Below are positions 1-7,087 of a stretch of DNA of 8,807 nucleotides, one piece after another. The stretch's first letter is position 1. Each line of letters starts with the position of its first letter. A program made the translations under genes and the position numbers. A model generated the notes under the pieces. The model was not told the DNA's origin. It saw only the letters and a list, made by a program, of their open reading frames with translations, and did no database searches. This stretch comes from Treponema sp. UBA2869 (GTDB taxonomy: Bacteria; Spirochaetota; Spirochaetia; Treponematales; Treponemataceae): the NCBI GenBank assembly GCA_002350445.1, contig DEEV01000078.1, forward strand, positions 930 through 9,736, in the 5' to 3' direction.

Positions 1-11
1 CTTTATGTTAG

Positions 12-17
12 TATACT
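12..17 (+). promoter_or_regulatory. Possible -10 box for dapL
   Basis: TATACT lies 29 bases before the dapL start codon and matches the sigma-70 -10 consensus TATAAT at five of six positions. Transcription would begin near position 24. The matching -35 region would fall at or beyond the left edge of the window, so the promoter cannot be confirmed. An upstream cotranscribed gene is equally possible. Confidence 0.35.
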
Positions 18-35
18 GCTGTTAATTTTTAAGAA

Positions 36-41
36 GTGAGG
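36..41 (+). promoter_or_regulatory. Ribosome binding site of dapL
   Basis: GTGAGG ends 5 bases before the ATG at 47. Its GAGG core is complementary to the 3' end of 16S rRNA. It supports ATG 47 as the start, which also gives the N-terminus expected for DapL. Confidence 0.6.
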
Positions 42-46
42 TCTTT

Positions 47-1270
47 ATGTTAAAAAGAAATACAGGTTTTTCAAATCTTACCGCAGGTTATCTTTTTCCA
101 GAGGTTGCCCGTCGTCGTCGTGAATATGCATCAAAAAATCCAAATGCAAAAATAATAAGTCTTGGAATTGGAAATACAACAGAACCGCTTCCTAAGTGCA
201 TTGCACAGGCTATGGCAGATTATTCAATTTCTCTCTCTACGGCAGAAGGTTATTCCGGATATGGTGATGAACAGGGCCTTACAGAACTTCGTAAACGAAT
301 TGCAGAAGTGTTTTATAAAGACCTTGCTTCTGATGATGAAGTTTTTATTTCTGATGGTGCAAAATGTGATATTGCACGTATTCAGACTTTGTTTGGTTCA
401 AAAGTAAAAATTGCAGTTCAGGATCCTGCATATCCTGTTTATGTTGACGGTTCTGTAATTGTTGGTGCTGCAGGTAAAAATACTGGAAGTGGTTATAAAG
501 GTGTAACTTACATGCCTTGTGTTCCGGAAAATAATTTTTTCCCGGATTTGTCTAAAATTAAAAAGAATTCATTGATTTATTTCTGTTCTCCAAATAATCC
601 GACTGGTGCAGTTTCTTCAAGAGAAGAGCTTAAAAAACTTGTTGATTTTGCAAATGCAAATGGTTGTATCGTAATTTTTGATGCAGCATACCGCGAATTT
701 ATACGTGATGAAAAACTGCCTAAATCAATTTTTGAAATTGAAGGAAGCCGCCATTGTGCTATCGAAATAAATTCATTTTCAAAGCCGGCTGGTTTTACAG
801 GTGTCCGTCTGGGGTGGTCTGTTGTTCCTAAGGAGCTTAAATTTGCGGATGGTACAAGCGTACATCAGGACTGGAACCGTGTTATGACAACTCTGTTTAA
901 TGGAGCTTCGAACGTTGCTCAGAATGGTGGACTTGCATGCCTTACAGATGAAGGTCTTTCCGCAATGAAGAGCGTAATTGATTATTATCTGGAAAATGCT
1001 TCTTTAATAGAAAAAACTTTCCGCGGCGAAAATTTCCGTAAGGCTGGGGCAGAAGTTTACTTTACAGGAAACTCTCCTTACATTTGGGTAAAATTCCCTG
1101 GTAAAAAGAGCTGGAATGTTTTTGATTCTCTTCTTGAAAAATGCAACGTTGTTACAACTCCAGGAAGTGGATTTGGTCCTGCAGGCGAAAGCTTTATCCG
1201 AATCAGTGCATTTGGTCATCACGCTGATGTAGAAGAAGCCTGCAAACGTTTAAGTGAATTTTCATTTTAG
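47..1270 (+). CDS. dapL: LL-diaminopimelate aminotransferase
   Basis: This PLP enzyme (class I/II aminotransferase fold, cytoplasmic) converts tetrahydrodipicolinate plus glutamate to LL-diaminopimelate and 2-oxoglutarate in one step. It thereby bypasses the succinylase and acetylase branches of lysine/DAP synthesis. At 407 residues it has the usual family length. Visible DapL hallmarks include LTAGYLFPEVARRR near residues 11-24, SLGIGNTTEPLP at 38-49, EGYSGYGDEQG at 67-77 and SDGAKCD at 102-108. Others are SPNNPTG at 181-187, the PLP-ring aspartate D212 in FDAAY, the Schiff-base lysine K246 in SFSKPAGFTGVRLGW, and the carboxylate-binding arginine R385 in IRISAFGH. The strong match along the whole length to the plant/chlamydial type favours DapL over a general aspartate or tyrosine aminotransferase. 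It is a single gene ending at a terminator. Because treponemal peptidoglycan is reported to contain ornithine rather than DAP, its product may serve mainly lysine synthesis (inference). Confidence 0.95.
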   Translation: MLKRNTGFSNLTAGYLFPEVARRRREYASKNPNAKIISLGIGNTTEPLPKCIAQAMADYSISLSTAEGYSGYGDEQGLTELRKRIAEVFYKDLASDDEVFISDGAKCDIARIQTLFGSKVKIAVQDPAYPVYVDGSVIVGAAGKNTGSGYKGVTYMPCVPENNFFPDLSKIKKNSLIYFCSPNNPTGAVSSREELKKLVDFANANGCIVIFDAAYREFIRDEKLPKSIFEIEGSRHCAIEINSFSKPAGFTGVRLGWSVVPKELKFADGTSVHQDWNRVMTTLFNGASNVAQNGGLACLTDEGLSAMKSVIDYYLENASLIEKTFRGENFRKAGAEVYFTGNSPYIWVKFPGKKSWNVFDSLLEKCNVVTTPGSGFGPAGESFIRISAFGHHADVEEACKRLSEFSF

Positions 1271-1298
1271 TTTTTTTTGCTTAAGTTGATTCTCTGAT

Positions 1299-1312
1299 CT
1301 GAAAATTTTCAG
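1299..1312. repeat. Perfect 14-bp palindrome
   Basis: CTGAAAATTTTCAG reads identically on both strands and lies between the dapL stop and the terminator hairpin. It could be an accessory hairpin at the 3' end of the dapL mRNA or a dyad protein site. With an AT-rich centre it could also be chance, and nothing else points to a function. Confidence 0.4.
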
Positions 1313-1313
1313 T

Positions 1314-1354
1314 AAAAAAAAAGCTGCCTGAATTAAACAGACAGCTTTTTTTTT
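1314..1354. terminator. Bidirectional intrinsic terminator
   Basis: The hairpin stem AAGCTGCCTG (1321-1330) pairs with CAGACAGCTT (1338-1347) through one mismatch, around a 7-base AT loop. A run of nine A precedes it and a run of nine T follows, so both strands read as stem plus U-tract. It lies between the convergent dapL (44 bases after its stop) and the minus-strand outer-membrane gene (33 bases after its stop), and it can serve both. Confidence 0.9.
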
Positions 1355-1386
1355 GTGCATTTTTTTAATGCTTTTGAAATGTGATT

Positions 1387-2604
1387 TTAGAAAGTTCCTC
1401 TATATCCAACATCTATTGCAATTGCTTTTGAAGGATTTGTTCTTGTAAATTCCATCAGGTTTAATTTTAATGCCGCATGAAGTTCGCCTGTTCCAATTTT
1501 TGTAGAAACATAAGGCGCAACTACAATGTCCATGTTGTCAAGTTTATATGTTTCGCTTTCTGCAGCTTTTGTAAAATACTTATCCTTGAACGAAACACAA
1601 AAATGAGAGCCGACTGTATATATTACCGAATTTATGTTTAGTTCGTTTGTGTACATGTTTAAGTCGAAGCCGAATGTGTCGTCTATAAATGCAAAGTTTT
1701 TAACTGTGTTTTTTGGCAGACTGAAAAAGCTGAAATTTACATGAAAATTATTAATAAAAAGTCTTGGTTCAAAAATCAGGTAAATGTCATCTGATTTTGC
1801 GACAGCTTCGTCAGTTCCGGCGGTAAACGAAGCATTGAAAATTCCTGCCTGCATAAATATTGAGTTTGTGTAGTTGTTTCCAATAAGAATTGTAGTTCCT
1901 GCGTGCCAGTAAACTTTATCAATTACTACAATTACGTTTTCATTTTTGTATTTATCACCAAGAGGAATTCCAATTCCCATTGCAATGTCAAAAGTGAATA
2001 GCGGAAGTGTCATTGCAAAACGTGCATCCGTATTAAATACGAAGAATTTTGAATCTTCATGATTAAAATAGGCGTAAATTCCACCTGCAACAGGCAAATC
2101 ATGAAATTTCATTACATCTGCAATGCCGGCACCAAAGTGAGGGTAGAGTATTGAATCTGCATTTCCAAGCCAGCTTTCTGTAATTTTTGAAGAAATCGGT
2201 TCCAGTCCAAAATATCGCTGAAGGAAAATATCAGAACCAACAGGATCATAAGTTCCTAAAAAAGCCGCAAAATAGTTTGCCGCATAATAACCTTGTTTTC
2301 TCAATATAATAGAAAGTTCATCCAGTCTGAAAATAGAGTCAGTCTCATGAAAAATCTTTTCACTTATAAGGTTTTTTGTATCCAGAGAAACTTCAAGATG
2401 GCTCCAGATATTCTGCGTAAAATTAAATTGGCCTGCAAAAAATGACTGCATGCTCAGATACGGTTCATAATCTGCTGCCTCAGGATCTGCGGTGTATTTT
2501 AGTTTTGCACCTGCGTATCCGGAAAAAGCCATATCTGCATAAAGGGCAGAAATTGCGGTTGAAAATGTTAAAATTATAGAAAAAATAAGTTTCTTACTAT
2601 TCAT
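1387..2604 (-). CDS. Predicted beta-barrel outer-membrane protein, family unknown
   Basis: I do not recognise the family. From the ATG at 2604 the product has 405 residues; an in-frame GTG directly before it is a less likely start. The N-terminus is a Sec signal peptide: a KK pair, a hydrophobic stretch IFSIILTFSTAISA, and a probable signal peptidase I site ALYA|D after residue 23. There is no lipobox cysteine. The mature part alternates hydrophobic and polar residues, with many aromatic and glycine positions. It ends AIAIDVGYRGTF, and a terminal aromatic on a last strand is the typical signal for assembly by the BAM complex. There is no internal hydrophobic helix. The likely location is therefore the outer membrane, as a porin- or adhesin-like barrel (inference). 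The gene stands alone on the minus strand, diverges from cheA, and has a sigma-28-like promoter directly upstream and no clear Shine-Dalgarno site. A shared terminator follows it. Confidence 0.8.
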   Translation of the reverse strand: MNSKKLIFSIILTFSTAISALYADMAFSGYAGAKLKYTADPEAADYEPYLSMQSFFAGQFNFTQNIWSHLEVSLDTKNLISEKIFHETDSIFRLDELSIILRKQGYYAANYFAAFLGTYDPVGSDIFLQRYFGLEPISSKITESWLGNADSILYPHFGAGIADVMKFHDLPVAGGIYAYFNHEDSKFFVFNTDARFAMTLPLFTFDIAMGIGIPLGDKYKNENVIVVIDKVYWHAGTTILIGNNYTNSIFMQAGIFNASFTAGTDEAVAKSDDIYLIFEPRLFINNFHVNFSFFSLPKNTVKNFAFIDDTFGFDLNMYTNELNINSVIYTVGSHFCVSFKDKYFTKAAESETYKLDNMDIVVAPYVSTKIGTGELHAALKLNLMEFTRTNPSKAIAIDVGYRGTF

Positions 2605-2611
2605 CACTTTA

Positions 2612-2639
2612 TTATCGGCATAAAAAGGAAAATTCTTTA
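2612..2639 (-). promoter_or_regulatory. Sigma-28 (FliA)-type promoter
   Basis: Reading leftwards, TAAA (2639-2636) is followed by 16 bases and then a perfect GCCGATAA (2619-2612). The sigma-28/sigma-D consensus is TAAA, 14-16 bases, GCCGATAA or GCCGATAT. Transcription would start about 7 bases further on, at 2605-2604, which coincides with the ATG of the outer-membrane gene. An 8-base exact -10 match at the right distance from a TAAA box is unlikely by chance. The gene is therefore predicted to belong to the late flagellar/motility regulon. Confidence 0.75.
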
Positions 2640-2697
2640 GTTTTTTGCCTGCATCTGAAAAAAATAAGAAAATATCAAAAATGATGATTAATTTCTC

Positions 2698-2725
2698 TTG
2701 AAATCTGATATTTTCGGTATATAAT
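2698..2725 (+). promoter_or_regulatory. Sigma-70-type promoter of the che operon
   Basis: TTGAAA (2698-2703, five of six to TTGACA) and a perfect TATAAT (2720-2725) are separated by 16 bases. The predicted transcription start is around 2731-2733, directly at the cheA ATG (2733). No Shine-Dalgarno sequence precedes that ATG, which is consistent with a leaderless cheA message. Confidence 0.75.
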
Positions 2726-2732
2726 AGATGTT

Positions 2733-5153
2733 ATGAGCGATTATCTTGACCCGAATAATGAAGAACTCTTAAAGGATTTTTTTGCTGAGGCTGAACAGCA
2801 GGTTGAACAGCTGGAAAGCAATATTCTTGTTATAGAAAATGATCCGACAAATCATGAGGCTATAGATGAGATTTTCCGTGCGGCACATACACTTAAAGGT
2901 GGTTCCGCAACTGTAGAAATGATGGAACTCTCACATTTTACTCATACTGTAGAAGATGTTCTTGATGAAATTCGTTCAGACCGTTTGTCTGTAAATGAAG
3001 ATGTTGTTGATATTCTCTTGACTTCTATTGACGTTATTAAAGCAATGCTTGAAGCACGTCAAAATGGCTCTGTTTACGAAGAAAATATTGATGATTTAAC
3101 GAATAAACTTCATTCTTATATTCCTGATAGTAATGGTAAAAAGGCTGCTCCTGCTAAAAAGCCTGCTGCAACACCTGTTCAGACTGCACCTGCGGCTCCG
3201 GTTGTTTCTGGTTCAGATTCAGGACTTGTTCCTCCTCCGCTTTCAGATGATGAATTTGCAGAGCTTAAACAGGCTTGTGAAGGCGATCAGAAACTTTGGT
3301 GTGTTGGCGTTAAGTTTGATGAATCGAACCCGATGAATAGTGTAGGCGGTATTCAGGTTTTTGCAGCCCTTAAGTCTGTTGGAAATGTTCTTAAAACTAT
3401 TCCTGATTTTGATGCTCTTTATGAAGATCAGTTCTATGAAACTGTGTTCTATTATGTGGCATCTGAAGCAGATGGTTCAGAAATAGAAGATGTTTCTTTC
3501 TTAAGTGATGTAACTTTGATTACAGATGCTCAACTTGTTACAGAAGCAGGTTCTTCTGCTCCTGCAGCAACTCCGGTGTCAGCTCCTGCTCCAAAAGCAG
3601 AACCTGCAGCTGCAGTTTCATCTGATACTCAGAATGACCTTGTAAAAGATATTCTTAATGATAATGTTCTTGCTCCTGAATCAAAACCTGCTGTGGCTCC
3701 AGCTGCACAGGCAGAAAAGAAGCCTGAACCTAAAAAAGATGCTCCGGCTCATGCAGTTCAGCAGAATTCAATTTTGCGCGTAGATTCACGCCGAATTGAT
3801 AATCTTTTGAACCTTGTATCAGAAGCAGTAATTACAAAGGCTTCATTCAATCAGCTTGCAACTCAGAATGTTGCAGAACTTTCAAAGTTCCAGGCGCTTG
3901 GTGTTGAGTTTAAGGAAAAATTCCATACATTAATAGATAGTATTCCTGAATACCTTGAAAAGGCACGAAATGGAATCCCTTCCAGCGAAATCAGAAAGGA
4001 AATTCTTACAGAATACGGTTCTCTCGGTTCAATTTTTGATGAATACGAATCGGAAACAAAAGGTATGACTGCAAAGTTCCGTTCATATACACAGAACCTT
4101 GGAACTATTGCCGGTGATTTACAGGAAGGCGTAATGAAAATCCGAATGGTTCCGATTAATCAGATTTTCAGCCGTTTCCCTCGTGTTGTACGCGACCTTC
4201 AGCGAGATTTGAACAAAAAGATTGACCTTATAATAGAAGGTGAGGATACAGAACTTGATAAATCAGTTGTAGAAGATTTGCTCGACCCTATTATGCACTG
4301 TGTCCGAAACTCTGTAGACCATGGTATTGAGCTGCCGGAAGTAAGAAAAGCTGCCGGAAAGCCAGAAACAGGAACAGTTCTTCTTAAGGCTTCAAACGAA
4401 GGTAACCAGATTGTAATAGAAATTAAAGATGATGGTGCCGGAATTGATGTTGAAAAGGTAAAGAAGAAGGCTATAGAAAAAGGTCTTATTCATCCGGATA
4501 AGGTTATTTCTGATCAGGATGCATATCAGCTTATTATGCAGCCGGGCTTTTCTACCGCAGACAAAATTTCCAATATTTCAGGACGTGGCGTAGGGCTTGA
4601 TGTTGTACGTACTATGATTCAGAACTTGAAGGGTTCAATTTCAATCAATTCTGCTCATGGTAAAGGTACTTCATTCATTATTAAACTACCGCTTACTCTT
4701 GCAATTATTCAGGGTCTTTTGGTTCGTGTTGGTAAGGAAGTTTATTCAATTCCGATTGCAAATGTTATTGAAAGCCAGTGTATAAATATCAGCGAAATTA
4801 ATCATATTGATAATTACGAAATTCTGAATGTACGTAATGAAGTTATAAGTATTCTTCGTCTTTCAAGACTTTTCGGAATTCGTGAATCTGTTCAGACTGA
4901 TGAATGTTATATTGTAATAGTTGGAAGTCAGGAAAAGAAGATTGGTCTTATGGTAGACGCTTTAATTGGCGAAGAGGATGTTGTTATTAAGCCTCTGAAA
5001 GATCAGTTTACTTCTTCTCCAGGAATAGCAGGCGCTTCAATTTTAGGAGACGGTTCTGTTTCTCTTATTATTGATGTTGGTCAGCTTTCTGAACTTGGAA
5101 TAAAACAAGAATTGCTTGCTAAGCAACAGCAGGAACAGTTCGTTAACGAGTAG
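2733..5153 (+). CDS. cheA: Chemotaxis histidine kinase CheA
   Basis: CheA autophosphorylates under receptor control and passes the phosphate to CheY, in cytoplasmic signalling arrays at the membrane. All five domains are visible in 806 residues. P1 (about 1-130) carries H52 in AAHTLKGGS. P2, the CheY-docking domain (about 170-272), lies between Ala/Pro-rich linkers. P3, the dimerization domain, spans about 348-475. P4, the ATP-binding domain (about 476-655), has the N box HCVRNSVDHG, G1 DDGAGID, F-box residues PGFSTAD and G2 GRGVGLDVV. P5, the CheW-like domain, covers about 656-795. All key residues are kept, so it should be active. P3 is roughly twice the usual length, with an extra helical stretch near 385-445, a feature recalled for spirochete CheA. 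It is the first gene of the operon. The ATG is favoured because MSDYLDPNNEELL begins P1 directly, even though it has no Shine-Dalgarno site. Confidence 0.97.
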   Translation: MSDYLDPNNEELLKDFFAEAEQQVEQLESNILVIENDPTNHEAIDEIFRAAHTLKGGSATVEMMELSHFTHTVEDVLDEIRSDRLSVNEDVVDILLTSIDVIKAMLEARQNGSVYEENIDDLTNKLHSYIPDSNGKKAAPAKKPAATPVQTAPAAPVVSGSDSGLVPPPLSDDEFAELKQACEGDQKLWCVGVKFDESNPMNSVGGIQVFAALKSVGNVLKTIPDFDALYEDQFYETVFYYVASEADGSEIEDVSFLSDVTLITDAQLVTEAGSSAPAATPVSAPAPKAEPAAAVSSDTQNDLVKDILNDNVLAPESKPAVAPAAQAEKKPEPKKDAPAHAVQQNSILRVDSRRIDNLLNLVSEAVITKASFNQLATQNVAELSKFQALGVEFKEKFHTLIDSIPEYLEKARNGIPSSEIRKEILTEYGSLGSIFDEYESETKGMTAKFRSYTQNLGTIAGDLQEGVMKIRMVPINQIFSRFPRVVRDLQRDLNKKIDLIIEGEDTELDKSVVEDLLDPIMHCVRNSVDHGIELPEVRKAAGKPETGTVLLKASNEGNQIVIEIKDDGAGIDVEKVKKKAIEKGLIHPDKVISDQDAYQLIMQPGFSTADKISNISGRGVGLDVVRTMIQNLKGSISINSAHGKGTSFIIKLPLTLAIIQGLLVRVGKEVYSIPIANVIESQCINISEINHIDNYEILNVRNEVISILRLSRLFGIRESVQTDECYIVIVGSQEKKIGLMVDALIGEEDVVIKPLKDQFTSSPGIAGASILGDGSVSLIIDVGQLSELGIKQELLAKQQQEQFVNE

Positions 5154-5156
5154 GGG
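5152..5156 (+). promoter_or_regulatory. Ribosome binding site of the cheW–cheR-like gene
   Basis: AGGGG overlaps the cheA stop codon TAG and ends 5 bases before the ATG at 5162. The overlap suggests translation of the fusion gene is coupled to the end of cheA, and it supports this start codon. Confidence 0.55.
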
Positions 5157-5161
5157 TATTT

Positions 5162-6571
5162 ATGGAAGCAGAAAACGAAGTTCTTGTTGCAACTCAAGTT
5201 GCTGAACAGACTGAAAAAACAGAAAATGCCGCTGTTATAGACTTCAAAATGGTAACTTTTTCGCTTGCCGGAAAAGACTATGCCATTGATATTATGAACG
5301 TAAAGGAAATTGCAAAGGCTGGACGTTTTACATATGTTCCAAATGCACTTCCTTTTGTTCTTGGAGTATACAACCTTCGTGGTGAAATTATTCCTATTTT
5401 AGACTTAAGGCTTTTCTTTAATGTAGATGTGCCTGAGCGTACAGAAAATAAGTTGGAAAATCTGCTTATTCTTTCGGTTGAAGAACAGACTTTCGGTGTT
5501 GTAGTAGATAAGATTGATAAGGTTGTTGGAGTTCAGAAAAGTTCTATTCAGCCACCGCATCCTTTGTTTGGTGATATAAACATCAGATATATTGAGGGTG
5601 TAATTGAAGCAAATAAACGTCTGTATGTTTTGCTTGATGTAACAAAAATCTTTTCTGCAAAAGAGGCTGTTGGAAATGGTGAAAAACCAGCTATTCCTTA
5701 CAGACCTCAGCCTGCAAGAAATGCAGCGCCGGTACAAAATTCTGATTCGTTTGCGGCTCCTGCTGCAAATGCAGAGCCTGCTCAGACAAAAGCTGAACCT
5801 GCTCCTTCTGCACCTAAGCCAGAAGATAAGAGTAAAGAATATGTTAAGTTTATTACTGAAGGGCTTCAAAGCTTTAAGAAGTTCTTTGTTTCAAATATCA
5901 ACGAATCTTGGGTAATTCATCGTGTTGCTGAATGGGCTAAACTGAAAGGTGAAGATCATGTTCAGCTTCAAAATGAAAATGATGCACAAGAATTCTTACA
6001 GCCGTTCTGGTCTACCTGCTCGGATGCATGGTGGTCTAAGGATTATGCCGATTCAGTAATGAAAATACTTCCAGATAATTCTGCAAAGCAGATTATTGTC
6101 TGGAATCCAGGTTGCGGTAAAGGAATGGAGACTTATTCTTTGGCCTGCGTTTTGAAAATGCGTTATCCAGATGCAAAAATCAGGGTTTATGCCCAGGATA
6201 TTGATCTGCTTGCAGTTTCAAATGCGTCATTGATTTCGGTTCCTGCTGATTTGGCTTCCGGCTGGTACGGTCCATATTTGACAAAAAAAGCAAATGGGGA
6301 TTATACTTTTAGTCAGGAAATTAAAGAGAGCATTTTGTTTGAGTACCACGATTGCAGAAATACAAATGCACTTCCTATGGTTGATGTAATTTTTGCCCGT
6401 GATATACTTTCATTACTGGATGCTGCTGCACAAGAAACGGTAATTGCTGATTTCCTTGAGAAGATGAAGGGTAATGCTATTGCAATTCTTGGCGAAAATG
6501 AGGCTATGCCTTCATCTTTTAATTTTGGTGAAAATACTGTAGGTGCGCTTGTGGCGTACACTAAGGATTAA
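5162..6571 (+). CDS. cheW: CheW fused to a degenerate CheR-like domain
   Basis: The product is 469 residues, against about 150-180 for ordinary CheW. Residues about 27-168 form the CheW adaptor, which links CheA to receptors. The strand NLRGEIIPILDLR (71-83) contains R73, which corresponds to the receptor-contact arginine of E. coli CheW. An Ala/Pro-rich linker covers about 175-224. Residues about 225-469 resemble the receptor methyltransferase CheR, but key motifs have drifted. The NETxFFR-type motif reads NDAQEFLQ, so its catalytic arginine is glutamine (Q280). The SAM loop GCSTGEEPYS reads GCGKGMETYS (317-326). The RNVLIYF motif reads RDILSLL, with asparagine changed to D414. The acidic motif AQDID (344-348) remains. 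Methylation activity is therefore doubtful and a structural role in the array is more likely (inference). A CheW–CheR-like fusion is known from T. denticola. The gene starts 8 bases after cheA. Confidence 0.93.
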   Translation: MEAENEVLVATQVAEQTEKTENAAVIDFKMVTFSLAGKDYAIDIMNVKEIAKAGRFTYVPNALPFVLGVYNLRGEIIPILDLRLFFNVDVPERTENKLENLLILSVEEQTFGVVVDKIDKVVGVQKSSIQPPHPLFGDINIRYIEGVIEANKRLYVLLDVTKIFSAKEAVGNGEKPAIPYRPQPARNAAPVQNSDSFAAPAANAEPAQTKAEPAPSAPKPEDKSKEYVKFITEGLQSFKKFFVSNINESWVIHRVAEWAKLKGEDHVQLQNENDAQEFLQPFWSTCSDAWWSKDYADSVMKILPDNSAKQIIVWNPGCGKGMETYSLACVLKMRYPDAKIRVYAQDIDLLAVSNASLISVPADLASGWYGPYLTKKANGDYTFSQEIKESILFEYHDCRNTNALPMVDVIFARDILSLLDAAAQETVIADFLEKMKGNAIAILGENEAMPSSFNFGENTVGALVAYTKD

Positions 6572-6573
6572 AT

Positions 6574-6578
6574 AGGAG
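6574..6578 (+). promoter_or_regulatory. Ribosome binding site of cheX
   Basis: AGGAG ends 6 bases before the ATG at 6585. It is a near-consensus site that fixes the cheX start 13 bases after the preceding stop codon. Confidence 0.75.
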
Positions 6579-6584
6579 TAAAAA

Positions 6585-7067
6585 ATGCGAGTTGAGTATA
6601 TTAATCCGTTTGTAGAAACTTCTTTCAGAGTTCTTCAGGAAGTTTTGGGTGGAGCTGATGTAAAGCGTGGAGATTTGTATTTAAAATCAACAGCTATGCC
6701 TGTTATGGGTGTTGCAGCTCTTGTTGGTCTGGCAGGTGACGTAGAGGGTCGCGTATTGTTTGATATGACAATGGAAACGGCTCTTAATGTTGCGTCTGCA
6801 ATGAATGGAGAAAAAATCCCAGAGTTTGATGATTTGGCTAAAGCTACTATCAGTGAGCTTGCAAATCTTATTACAGCTCAGGCTGTTACAAAGCTTCATG
6901 AACTTGGATTTAAGTTTGACTTGACACCTCCAGCTTTGTTTGTTGGACAGAAAATGGAAATTGCAGCTTTAGGAGGTACAACAGACAGTGTTGAAGCTCT
7001 TATTGTTCCTTTAATTTCTGATTGTGGTAAAATTGAAGTAAACGTTTCTATTAGGGAACGAGCATAA
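6585..7067 (+). CDS. cheX: CheY-P phosphatase CheX
   Basis: CheX removes phosphate from CheY-P and so ends the motor signal. Spirochetes use it in place of CheZ. The product is 160 residues, the normal size for this dimeric CheC/CheX/FliY-family protein. The catalytic E-x-x-N motif is visible as ELAN, with E91 and N94, inside the helix DLAKATISELANLITAQA. This is the single active-site helix expected of CheX; CheC-type proteins usually have two. The preceding segment GLAGDVEGRVLFDM (48-61) fits the family core strands, and PALFVG (about 115-120) lies in the second half. The protein should be active. The gene lies between the cheW fusion and cheY, as in other treponemes, with a strong ribosome binding site and short spacers, so it should be made together with its substrate CheY. 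Confidence 0.95.
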   Translation: MRVEYINPFVETSFRVLQEVLGGADVKRGDLYLKSTAMPVMGVAALVGLAGDVEGRVLFDMTMETALNVASAMNGEKIPEFDDLAKATISELANLITAQAVTKLHELGFKFDLTPPALFVGQKMEIAALGGTTDSVEALIVPLISDCGKIEVNVSIRERA

Positions 7068-7072
7068 AATAT

Positions 7073-7079
7073 AGAGGAG
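7073..7079 (+). promoter_or_regulatory. Ribosome binding site of cheY
   Basis: AGAGGAG ends 8 bases before the ATG at 7088. It decides the cheY start in favour of the longer product, whose first 25 or so residues precede the receiver domain. Confidence 0.75.
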
Positions 7080-7087
7080 TAAAAAGT

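Noticed and set aside
2605..2607. GTG as the start codon of the outer-membrane gene
   Set aside because: It directly precedes an ATG that gives a normal signal peptide, and the predicted sigma-28 start point falls at the ATG, so ATG 2604 is preferred.
2728..2736. Two-codon frame ATG TTA TGA overlapping the cheA start
   Set aside because: The predicted transcription start lies downstream of its ATG, so it would probably not be in the message.
5405..5869. Open frame of 154 codons on the minus strand opposite the cheW–cheR-like gene
   Set aside because: It lies wholly antisense to clear CheW coding sequence, its product is rich in Cys/Arg/Ser low-complexity stretches from the Ala/Pro linker, and it has no recognisable domain.
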